Shown here piece by piece: positions 37,201 through 53,635 of a stretch of 64,000 bases of DNA. The stretch covers positions 8,355,872 through 8,419,871 of the forward strand of contig NC_058499.1 in NCBI RefSeq assembly GCF_020382885.2, read 5' to 3'. A model generated the notes under the pieces. The model was given only the letters and a program-made list of their open reading frames with translations, had not been told where the DNA came from and ran no database searches. The position numbers and the translations under genes are program-made. Every line of letters begins with the position of its first letter. Within the stretch, counting starts at the first letter, position 1. This DNA is from Scatophagus argus (lineage: Eukaryota; Chordata; Actinopteri; Scatophagidae).

Positions 37201-39837
37201 ACCTTTTTTTTAGGTTGGCTACACAAAGCTGGTCATTTCACGCATCAAGGCTGACTTTAAAAGAGGCTCACAGTTAATGACTTACAATGAAATACAAACA
37301 CTTGCGGACAGAAAGCCTTTTGATGTGTGGTTACCTGCATATAAAATTTGGGGCTTTATACAGCAGTGCCAATGAGACACCAGTACACCAAAACATGATG
37401 TTATTAATTATTCATGCGCTCTGTTCGCTCACACTTACACAAAGTCAAATGGGCTATTGGTAATGAGGAACATCTTTTTTCCATGCTCTGACAGCTTCTT
37501 CAGCACAGCATGGCTCTGCTCACCATAGCAAATGTATTTTTCTGGAAAATGAGAAAACAGAGGAAGAGAGAAAGACAGGACGGGGTGAGTGATGCCAATA
37601 AAATCCGCACAAACAAAGCACTGATATTTATGTGTACATGACAGTCTCATGAGAAATTAATTATTTTTTTAAGTCTTGGCAACAACTCAGATGTGGTCGT
37701 GTAATTTCATTTTTTATTAGCTCAAACAACGTAATATAAATCAAAGAACGTTACCAATATCTGCCTCCACAGCTCGGTACATAATGCCCTTGACATGGAC
37801 ATCTCTAATGGCTTCCTACAAAGAGGAAAAAGTAAACAGCCCTCAGCCAGGAAGTCATGACTTCAGTGACACAATGTTAGCATTCAGCTCCAGTAGCAAC
37901 ACTTTGCTCTGTATACAAACGGTTGACTTGGAAGCACAAAGGAGTGCATCTCTGAATACAAATTAAATATCAAGAAAGCAGACCCGGGAGTTTAGTTACT
38001 CTGAAGACGGTTAGAAAGTTTCTACTGCACTTTAAACAGTGAAAGTCGCTCTCTTTGTTCTCTGCTGCAAAGTTGCATATTTAAGGGCACAATTAAAGCT
38101 AGTTTATCAAATGCAGAGATTATTTGATGTCCACAAAAGTCAAAGGAAAAGCAAAAGACAGGGTTAATGCTGAATAATAAATCAGGCTTGACAGGAGGAA
38201 AAAAATAAATAAAAAAGGATCGAGCAGGGTGTCCTTGAAAAGATATGAGAGGCACACGTGGAACAGAATGAGTGTGCTTTTAATGACAGCAATCTGTCAA
38301 AAACGCTAAAGCGTCACAAAGAGTAGACAGAAGCGGCATGACAGCTGCCCTCAAAGGGAGAACACAGCGCTGATTTCTCGCCCCTCTTCCTCTGACGTAG
38401 CAGAGCCACCGGAGAACAGACGCGCTCCACTAAAATTAGACGCCGGTTTTCAGAGCTAAAATTAAGACGGTACTGCATGTCCGGGGTGTCACACAGCACA
38501 GTGCAAACATGTAAATACAGCAGCATTTACGTACACGTGTAGGGATTTAATATCTTTCCACACACTGACACCAAGTTCTACTGAATCACCTTGTCAGGTT
38601 GTTGCAAATAAGGATCAGAGACGGTATAGGAATAACAGGAGAGCTCACCTTCACGTCTTTGTAGAGATGGACCGGCTCATAGTCGATGTTGTGCCTCATG
38701 AAGAAGTCATTGACGCAGGACAGAAGGGTCATCTCGGGCAGCGAGAATATGTCCATGAACTGCTTCATGGTGTGGCCATGGGAACTCTGCAGGACAGTGA
38801 TTAACGTCATTATTTTCTGTCGTTTGTATTCCTGTAGTGTGCCTTTCGTCACGCACAAAGGAGGAAACGATCATCACCTTGCCATAGAAGTCGCTCATGA
38901 TCTCCAGAGGTACGTGACTACCTTCATACATGGCGATTACTTCTTCATCAGAAACCGGATGAAGACCCCTGTAAAAACGCAAAATATGAAATCCTTAGAC
39001 AGTTCACTTCATGTCATTTGTGGTGTGTGTGCAACCTCCTAAGAGTGATGATAAACTACAACAACAAAAAAAAAAAAAACTACAAGATGCACAGCCTGAA
39101 ATGTCACGTGATTCCATCAAATAAATTTAAACACTCCTTAACTGTCTAAATGTGTTGCCTGATTACCGAGAAGCACGCTCTACTCACACACTGCTGTGTG
39201 AATGTCACATCTGACATCAGTGTATTGTTTATTACCCACTACCCTGTGTGAGAGAAGTAACGCCGTGCACAGGTACCTGTATACTGTTCCCAACTGGATG
39301 TAGTGAAAAGCATCTATCTTCATCAGCAGTGCCTGTTACAAATCATTCAGCATTTCCACAGAGATGAGCTTCACACTGAGCCTGCGGTGCCGTCGATGCA
39401 GAACATAAAACAACTTTCAGTCTCTTGAGTTCGGTAAGCAGAGAAATTCTCACCTTCTGAACGTCATAGTGAAGTCCTCTGACAGCAAAATTAGGAATAT
39501 ACTCATACTTTCGCAGGCCTTCTGGATACTAAATTAAAAAAAAAATAGAAAATTAAAAATTGGTTTGAGATTATCAGTTACAGTACAACAGGGTGTCGGC
39601 TCTTTCAAGTCACAAGTGAGCAACATCAAAGGAGTATGTTGGTAAAAATTATGCTTGATGGCGTAATTCATTTAAGAAGTATCTTAAATGGCCAACATGA
39701 AAGTAAACACATCACTGTTTATTGTCCTGTTCTGTTCAATTAGTTTACAAATCAATTTCAGCTGAGCAGACTGATTCTGTCTGTATGTGGAGAGAACAAG
39801 AGCTTTGAAGTGACCCGCTTTGAAAAGATCCACACAC

Positions 39838-39875
<38 letters not shown>

Positions 39876-41027
39876 GTGGTTAGTGATGAGGATGTCCCGC
39901 GCTATGTTGAAGATGAGAGTGTGGAGGTGACTGGAGTAAAACGCCAGGGTGTAGTCGTAGTCAAAGCCAAAGATCTCGATGTCGCGCAGGCTCATCTCAT
40001 TGTTGGCGAAAATGGTGTCTGGGTTGACCGAGCTAGTGGACAGGACCGGAATCAGATCTGAGAGAAGAGAAACACCTCAGGCTATTTTCTGGTTTCCATT
40101 CATTGTCGAAACAGACAGACAGACGTATGTTAAGACAGATGTTAAGACAGAGGTCCACTGGAGAAGATTCTTGAAGTACCTGCACTCTTTCTCAGTACCA
40201 CTAATGAATTTAAGTAAACACGCCGAAGTTATCGTTTCTCAAAATGGGCCTGCTTCCTGCTCAAACAAACAAATATTCTATATAAAACCTTTGCCCACAT
40301 ACTATTAAATTAGAATTTTATTTTGCTCATCGGTAACATCAACTCGGAAATCAGGAGTTCTTGCATATTATGCGTGAGCTGCTGGTCAAAGGTAATGACA
40401 CCTTTTAAATTTCAGTGGAGGTGCTTGTTCCAGAGTGGACAAAATAATAGGAACACCCTGATATATAATCAAATCCACTTACAAAATCACCTCAAAGGTG
40501 AATTAGCTCTTCTCTGGCACATGCTCAGCAAACACTGGACATACTGCAAGGTGGTGAGCTGCATTATATTTTACAAGCCTTTATATTGTATATTTCTGGT
40601 AAAATACCAGAAGCAGGATGAAGTACAGTGAGGCAGTAGAAACGGCTGTAGCCTCAGATGGAAACACCAGCTATAACAGCGTTATAATAAAGCGACAGTT
40701 TTGTACTCACCGCAGAGAAAATCTCAATGACAGGTGCATACCTTCAATCTGCCTTTTGGTCTCTTTGTGAACAGACCACAGCCTCTCTGTCATGTCCTGG
40801 CCGTCCGAAGAGCTGCTACAAACTGATGCTGCGTAGTTTTTGGCTCTGGGTTGATGTGACAGTAGTTGGCCGACTCCGTGTGCAACAGCGGCGAAATTCC
40901 GTTTCCATAAGCGAGATGTGAACGGCCGGTGGGGTAAACCGTGTAACACGTTGTAGAACATGTTCGCCTTCTGCAGACAGTCCCTGTGCTTCAGAAGAGA
41001 CGACAGGGGCAAAGACAAGGGCGGCAT
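34205..41027 (-). CDS. nt5dc3: 5'-nucleotidase domain-containing protein 3
   Basis: HAD-superfamily IMP-GMP 5'-nucleotidase-like protein; substrate and exact role are poorly established. Fourteen coding exons: 41027-40742, 40057-39873, 39528-39454, 39332-39277, 38968-38878, 38786-38649, 37815-37755, 37541-37439, 36489-36388, 36224-36143, 36042-35956, 34861-34721, 34619-34555 and 34454-34205. They give 573 residues with consistent phases. HAD motif I is GFDYDYTL (Asp128 and Asp130), motif II is FLITNS, and motif III/IV is [12 protein letters not shown]. The variable first exon is Arg-, Ser- and Leu-rich and could be a mitochondrial presequence. Met23 is an alternative start. [37 protein letters not shown] and [14 protein letters not shown] match NT5DC3 rather than NT5DC2 as I remember them, and HSP90B1 is also its neighbour on human 12q23.3. 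The exon 2 donor abuts a (GT)15 tract. Confidence 0.93.
36648..36664. repeat. (TG)n microsatellite in nt5dc3 intron
   Basis: About eight TG units in the intron to the right of the nt5dc3 exon at 36388-36489. Confidence 0.8.
39843..39872. repeat. (CA)15 microsatellite at an nt5dc3 splice donor
   Basis: Fifteen CA units on the plus strand read as (GT)15 in the nt5dc3 transcript, starting exactly at the 5' splice site after exon 2. The intron therefore begins GTGTGTGT. Confidence 0.9.
40370..40620. mobile_element. Possible DNA-transposon fragment in nt5dc3 intron 1
   Basis: The stretch around 40430-40455 contains GGACAAAATAATAGGAACAC, a phrase I associate with repeated fish DNA elements. No terminal repeats or target duplication were found, so the limits are approximate. 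Confidence 0.3.
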
Positions 41028-41140
41028 GGCTGTTCTTCAGGTGGCAGCCCGTGTGTAGGTCGAGCTGAACTCCCTAACGATAGCATGCAGTTGTCTGGGT
41101 TCACTGTAAATACCGTAAGAGTCCCTGGATGGTCGCTTCA

Positions 41141-41153
41141 TACGTCACTTCCG
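41141..41153 (+). promoter_or_regulatory. CRE-like and ETS-like sites near nt5dc3 start
   Basis: TACGTCACTTCCG, about 115 bases upstream of the nt5dc3 start codon, overlaps a CRE-type TACGTCA and an ETS-type CACTTCCG core. Such sites are common in promoters of widely expressed genes. Function is inferred from motif and position only. Confidence 0.45.
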
Positions 41154-41719
41154 CATTCTGCAACGTCCCAGCCAACCAGCGAATCAGAAACTGATGCGTC
41201 TGGAGTTCAGTAGCTTCCTGCTTTGTGCACTAAGCAGCTGAGATGGATTAGATTTGTGTATTAAATATGCATGATTTAAAGCTAATGCACAGATCAGGAT
41301 CTGGAAGCCAAAGATAGTCAAATGGACAGACTTGTGAGTTGACTAGTTCTCGAAAATCTCATAAATTTGACATTATGACATAGTATATTATAACAAACCA
41401 AACATTTAATCAGAACAATCAGACAATTCATCAAATGTTGAATTTTTAAGAAACAATTATGACACTTTACATTGAGATTTTGACTTCTTGTTTCCTAATT
41501 GTGACTTTGTAAACTCGATTTAGTATTTGATAAATTTTTATTTTTACTTTTTGTATTTGTTTTATATTTATTTTTCTTTACGTCATTCCTCATAATAAGT
41601 CAAAATTACGTTTTTATGACAGATTTAAAAGATAAATAACTTAAGAACATTAAGACTCTTCATCAAAAGTTCTACTTTTTAAAACAATTTTTAGTCAAGA
41701 TTTCATGTTAGCCTGTATT

Positions 41720-41832
<113 letters not shown>

Positions 41833-42454
41833 CTGCAACTGTAAATGCTATTTGACACCTTTGCGTTAATCCTATACCCACACACCCATCAAACAGGATA
41901 AGCAAACTGTACAATAATGAGCGCATTTGTATGGTGATGTTACACACTGTTTATTCATCCATGACTTATATCAGTATGACACAGTTTCGCTTTTTTTCAC
42001 ATATTGATCAGACATTGTGTTTAAAACAAAGACTTTTTATTCATTATGTGCAATTTAGTCTCAGTAACTCAACAGGGTCATCTTGTGGACAAAGGTGAGA
42101 GGTGCACATATTATATTAGTATGTTCATAATTCAGAGTATGCTCCAACAGCAGGATCCACGCTTTTACAGGAAAGACAGTGCAGACAGTCTAAATATTAT
42201 ACCATGTACACATACAAGATGAAAAACATATAATGTAGACTAACATAGACATAAACAGACCAGATTTAATGCTACAGTCAGTACCAAACGGGCAACTACA
42301 AAATCGCACTCGTATCTTCAATGTCATCAAGCTTCAGTGTGCCTCTGGATGTGGGATTGCGTAAGAAAATCAAAGATTAACTAAAGTGTTGACTGAGATT
42401 TTTTTCACATTGAGGTGAATTTTAGGAAGTGATGTGCTGATTATTCATTCCTGG

Positions 42455-42473
42455 CCAATGGTGTCCAGCCACG
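42455..42473 (+). promoter_or_regulatory. ER stress response element (ERSE), forward
   Basis: CCAATGGTGTCCAGCCACG matches CCAAT-N9-CCACG exactly. It lies about 270 bases upstream of the hsp90b1 start codon. In established models NF-Y binds CCAAT and cleaved ATF6 (or XBP1) binds CCACG to induce ER chaperones during the unfolded protein response. Confidence 0.9.
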
Positions 42474-42555
42474 ATTTTAGGGTATTGACTTATGTTGAAG
42501 ATTCTGATTGGACAACATACACCGTAGACTCTGCTGTTATTGGTCGAAGGTCGTG

Positions 42556-42574
42556 CGTGGTGCGCAGCCATTGG
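42556..42574 (-). promoter_or_regulatory. ER stress response element (ERSE), reverse
   Basis: CGTGGTGCGCAGCCATTGG is the exact reverse complement of CCAAT-N9-CCACG. Two further lone CCAAT boxes in the same reverse orientation lie at 42507-42511 and 42539-42543, giving four CCAAT boxes in 120 bases. Confidence 0.9.
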
Positions 42575-42724
42575 TCGGTTGTCACGGGTTTAATAGAGTG
42601 GGCTCTTTTGGTGGGAGCGGTAGGTTGTCAGTCTCTCTTGTAAAGGCAGAGCTGCGTGCAACGAGCTCCCGGCTTTTGTTATAGGCACTGAAGATACACA
42701 TCGTCAGGCGAGCTGTATCTCAAA

Positions 42725-48586
<5,862 letters not shown>

Positions 48587-48809
48587 AGCACTGAATGGAG
48601 GAGCATGTAACAAAGGAGCTGGACGTGGGTTTTGAGTCTTGTTCCAGCGCCACCGTGGTTGATGTTATCCTGGGTGGGGTCCCTGGGTTGGGGTTTTTTA
48701 AGGCAAGCATTGTTTGTTTTTTTTTTTTTTATTACATTCCTCATGACTGTAAATTTGTTAATATTTAACTGACCTGTTTATGGGAAGATGCGATCCTGTC
48801 TCTTGATCG

Positions 48810-48815
48810 AATAAA
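48810..48815 (+). other. hsp90b1 polyadenylation signal
   Basis: AATAAA 224 bases after the stop codon, in an AT-rich stretch and preceded by a T-rich run. It is the first canonical signal after the stop and is consistent with a short 3' UTR. Confidence 0.7.
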
Positions 48816-49001
48816 TGTTTCTTGGAAAAATGACAAATTGTCTGTTTGGTATCGTGACACCTTGGATGTTAACGATACACAAGTATCTGAAATTAAGTTG
48901 CTACTTAAAGATGTGAACCTTATGGTTTTGGGACTAAATGTGGAGAAATATACACGAACCATAGAGTGGATCTTATAATTTAACAAATTAGGGTGCTGAT
49001 G

Positions 49002-49026
49002 GTGTGTGTGTGTGTGTGTGTGTGTG
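49002..49026. repeat. (GT)n microsatellite
   Basis: About twelve GT units in the spacer downstream of hsp90b1. Confidence 0.9.
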
Positions 49027-50232
49027 AAAAATGACAGGGACACTTCATGGAAAATTCTAGCCAACTTACATTTGCACTTGAGCAAATATGCGTCGGGTCC
49101 ACTGCTAGCCAATTGACAGGTATGTAGAACTGTCCGTCCACTGACACTTTGTAAAGGTGGTGTCAGTGTTTGCTGTTTGTCTTCATTGAATAACTACTAA
49201 GCTTGTTGCTGTTTGATGATACTCTTTATTTAATTGATGGAAAGTGAACAAAATCAATACAGAGTTTAGCGGAGAGGCAGTTTATCCAAGTTATGGACAG
49301 AATTGTTGGATGCTGTGGTTTTACTGTTGCTAATGTTGTCACAAAGGTTGTATGAATACAATACATCTCAAGTTATTAAGTCCAAGCGTATTTGCTGCCA
49401 CAGTAAATGTCATGACTTCAGACTGTATGGTTCACATATCTTAGCAGTGTCCGTGCACCGTGTTATGTTATCACATAACAACTGTGATAAGAGAAAATTG
49501 TATTAGTTTATCTCAGTGTCTACCTGTTGTAGAAACATGAAAGGCATTGAGCTCAGCAGGGCACAAGTCAGTCATGGTGTAACAATAAGAAACCAAACAT
49601 GACCTACATCTAAATATAATTTTACATGATTTTTTTTTTTAAAGTGAGACATATAACAGGCATCCTAAAATATACTTGTAATTCTGCAGTCATTTTTATA
49701 TATTTATTTCATTTTTCTGTGCTAAAAAACAAACTAACGAAAACAGTGAAAATTCTGCAAGTTTTTGTTTTTAAAAGTATGTCTTTTCAAAGTAGATAAA
49801 ATTGCTTACTCTTTCCTGGCACCTCCTGTTGGGTAACAATGTGGACTGCATTGATCTAATGAGCTTCTGGTCTCACATTATCACCCAGTGTGTTCCAAGA
49901 GTCTCTTATTAGGGAATGTCTAATGTTCCTTCCACTCTGATTAGGCTGCAGGAAATGGCTCCGGAAGGTGTCTTCATTGTTTAATGCTGAAAAACACCAA
50001 CATCATGCATCGGCACTGCTATGTATAGAAGATGAACTGTCATAATGTAGGCTACTGTATTTTAACGATGCATTACACTACCGTGTCCAGCAGGGGGCAC
50101 CGTTACACGTCTTGAGAATGGTGCTTATGTATACTGCATGCTGTACTGGAGACATGTTGTACCACAGGCCAGACTATTAAGGCAGGTCCTACGCGAGGCC
50201 TACCATAAATCCTACACCAGTGATGGTTACGT

Positions 50233-50273
50233 TTAACACAGAGAGGTGTTAAATCATCACCTCTCTGTGTTAA
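50233..50273. repeat. Perfect 16-bp inverted repeat, 9-base loop
   Basis: TTAACACAGAGAGGTG is followed after nine bases by its exact reverse complement. A diverged third copy of one arm (CACCTCGCTGTGTAAT) follows at about 50280-50295. It could be the remnant of a palindromic transposon end. Confidence 0.85.
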
Positions 50274-51967
50274 TCCAACACCTCGCTGTGTAATGCAGTG
50301 CAGTTCAACCAGACAGCACATCCGATTGCATGATGATCAGACATATGAAACAAAACCTCACAAACAGACTGTTCTATTAGACTGCACTGCATTTAGCCAA
50401 ATGTACCTAATTAACTGGATCCAGTACAAGATTTACTGTGCTTACAGACATTAGAAAGTATACAATAAAAAAAATTAATTCAATTAAAAAAACAAACAAG
50501 CTGAAAAATAGCCACATTAACACAGTAGAAGAGCAGGAAGCACCTCCTTGTTTTAAGCCGCTACTGACCCACGATATCTAACTCAGCTTGACAAAGAAGC
50601 CACAGTCTGGACATCTACCTCAATTTAAAGTCATATTGTCACAATTTAAGCAGCTTTTTTTTATATCAGTCACAATGTTTATAGAATAAGCTTTTTTTTT
50701 ATTTATTTCTGTTTTGGACCTCAAAACTGTGAATGATATCATTTTCACTAGGAATGAAATCTATCACACAAAAAAAGCTGATTATAAGCAGTTCAGTCTG
50801 ATGCCAAGTACATTTGTACCATAAAAAAAACAAACAAACGCTTCACACCTGGTCTGGTGAAGAAGCATTCTCTTCATTTTCTTTGCCATCATATGAATCA
50901 GAAGCTGCATTTTCCAGGTTTTATAGCAGACAGCAGATACTAACTGCTGAGAAAATAAGGAAACACCCAGGAGATGGTGTGGTGGATGTGCAGGGAAGCC
51001 GCACAGTCAGCACATTTCCTTTGAAGGTGTAAATTGTTGCACACGTTTGAGATGAATGAATTCCTACACCTGGTGCGAGATTTATATACTCAAAGCTGAA
51101 TCATAGAAGTAAAACAAGTCATTCTGCTAGTAAAAGTGGACCTGTTCCAAATGGTTAATATTATGTCCATGTTTATTTATACGATATTAACACTTAACTG
51201 ACCCCTGGGCTGGTGTCACATCGGTTTTACGCCTCCCACTGCTTCTTATGTGAGAGCCAGTAACAGAATAAAACAGCTTTTGAAAGCTCGTGTTATGAGT
51301 GTAATGTTCATTTGAAGTCAAAGTTCAGTTTTATGTCAGTTTGGAGGCTGTAAAATGCGTTAGTGTTTAACTGTGCGATGTTCAGCTGCGGGTGGTTTTA
51401 CAATTTTTGTCCACCTCTTAGATATCGAGGAGGGACTAAACAAAAACATGACAATCATGAAGGTCGGATTTCTTACAGGACTTTAGCATCCAGATAAACA
51501 GTAGTGTATATTATCTATCATTAGTACACTCACTCCTGTTGCACTGTGAGGCAAATTCCTGTCTGTATTTACAGTAAAACTGCGTTATTTTAACCTAAGG
51601 ATGACACAGCAGATCTTTACACGTGTGATAATTCCACAGCTGTAAGCCCCATTTGTCTGCTGAGAAGCACTAAGCAGTAACGATCCTCAGGATGTACGGT
51701 TCAGGGAGCAGGACTGGTGCACAGTGTTTGTTCTCTACCAACAGCTGCCTCGTCTCACCACGGATATCACAGTGGGGTTGAACTGTAGCCCCCACGTCCA
51801 AAATAAAACCCCTTGGACAGCTCACAGGCTGAATGAATGTCGAGTTTAGCAGCTAAGCGGCCGCAGTGTTGCATTACAGGTCAGTCCGTGGACCTGCTCC
51901 CATGTTTTGCCCAAGTGAGAAAATGTTGTGCCTTGTTAACAACGAGTGACAGATATGGGCCACAGCA

Positions 51968-52002
51968 GGGGGATGGTGGGTGGGTGGATGGGTGGGTGGG
52001 GG
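51968..52002 (+). other. G-quadruplex-type G-rich cluster
   Basis: Several GGG to GGGGG runs separated by one to five bases, in the pattern GGGTGGG repeated. It is about 1.65 kb upstream of the prkar2b start and beside a short CpG-containing stretch. Confidence 0.6.
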
Positions 52003-53329
52003 TCTCGCGGCACAGCCGCAGAGGCCCACATGGGCAGACGAACGTGTAGATAACAGCTGTGCACGTTGGTAGATTTTTCTTCCCCCCATCAGGTGCTTCC
52101 TTGCTGCTAACCTGTAGGATTAACCCTTCATCTCTCTTCGGCCTCTGCCCTCTATGTGCTATCAAATTCCAACAAGATCATCCCCAAGATGTGGTGGGTT
52201 GTTGTACATTTGGCAGTTTTGTTATTTTTTAGGCTCACCTAACCTGCTCCTGGTTGGTGTGAAACTTATGGTTTGTCATGAACATACTTTTATTTTTTGA
52301 TTTCATATTTCTTTGTCCTCTCTTATCTTTTTGCTCTATTCTACCTAATTGGCTGAGATTGTGTTTAAAACTGAGCTGAGTAACGTGGGAACTTCAATGT
52401 TCAGGTTTGTCAGAGAGAGTTGCCGGTTTTACAGGTCCAAGAGCACGTTTAAATTCCCAGAAATGTGGTTTCTTTTTATTCTGAGAACCTGTAAAAAATA
52501 ATTTGCATCTTAGAAGTGTTCTTTTGTCAATTTCGGAGACAGAAATGACCCACACAAATGACAGCATGACTTATTACAGCATTTTCATGCACCGTAGATG
52601 ATCATATGCAGTGTGTTGATTATTAGGCTTTGTTTTCAGGCCAAGAATACCTTTGCCACAGCAGTTTTTCTTTACAGATCCTGAACGCTTCAGTCTGTAA
52701 TGAAGCCTTTCTGGCAGCGTACAGTACTTGCTGGGAGTCACACAATGTTCTGAAAAGTCCCCCGACGTTAATTTTATTATTCATTATTTCATTAACTTTT
52801 CTCCCACTGGAACAAGTAATAGAGTCTAAATTGCAGACGCCGTTAAAGAGACAGTCCCTCAGAAATGAGCCTTTGTCATCCAGCTAATGAATGTAATTAA
52901 TAATTGCAATTAAGATGGAGTTGCAGTATGACTGCAATGTTCATCGTGTACATTATAGTTTTAATTTTTATCTGTTTGGACGCATTGTAAATGAATGATC
53001 ATATGTAGCATTTCATGTAGTATTCATCAGTCTATGCTGGCACGTTTTTATTTTTAAGAGGGCTCTTATTGCTTACTATATATATATGTCCATTTCTATG
53101 GTTACATTTCGAATGAATGCAAAGTGAAATTTAGCTTACATAAACACAGATTTAAAACAAACGATGTCTGTAAAACAGGAAATGTCAAACTTGCTACTGG
53201 ACAACAGACATGATACGGACATCCAAGGTCTCGTCTGCTCTCCCTCAGTGAAAATCGATGTCTGATTGATTCACCAGAGGGTTTCTCTTTCCCATTATGT
53301 GTAGTTAGCGACTGACTGCAGCTTCTGCG

Positions 53330-53353
53330 CTGCTGCTGCTGCTGCTGCTGCTG
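53330..53353. repeat. (CTG)8 trinucleotide repeat upstream of prkar2b
   Basis: Eight uninterrupted CTG units about 280 bases before the prkar2b start codon, possibly in its promoter or 5' UTR. The minus-strand reading gives a polyglutamine run that I do not regard as coding. Confidence 0.85.
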
Positions 53354-53635
53354 CTCATACGTAATCCCTGGATGGGTGGTTGCCATGGATTCCATGGTCA
53401 CATGCGTGGGTTTCCTGTAGCCAGAAGCAGCAGAAGATGCTCGGACCAAAAACCCAGAGCCATTTTCATTCAAGAAAAAGAAGGGATCCGCGGTACAGGC
53501 TGGCTGACTGGGTGGTCTGACTACACCCGTCTCCCGGTTCAGGCTCATTTCTGGAAATATCTCAGCTGTATGCTTTTGGTTGTTTTGAATTCGCAGCCCA
53601 CCGGTTTTGTCCACATTCATAGACTGATATCAGGA

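Larger units (their letters stand above)
48587..53635. other. hsp90b1 3' UTR and gap to prkar2b
   Basis: About 5 kb without a recognisable gene. The small gene next to human HSP90B1 (C12orf73/BRAWNIN) was looked for and not found. Contents include the hsp90b1 3' UTR, a (TG)n at 49002-49026, a perfect hairpin at 50233-50273, a G-rich cluster at 51968-52002, an AT-rich homeodomain-motif-rich patch near 52780-52915 and a (CTG)8 tract near prkar2b. Confidence 0.6.

Noticed and set aside
53102-53620. 172-codon minus-strand frame with a polyglutamine run
   Set aside because: The polyglutamine is just the (CTG)8 repeat read in reverse. No domain, and it overlaps the presumed prkar2b promoter and 5' UTR.
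48587-53635. Small mitochondrial-protein gene (C12orf73/BRAWNIN) expected next to hsp90b1 by human synteny
   Set aside because: No frame in this gap resembles that protein as I remember it. It may lie elsewhere or have exons too short to see.
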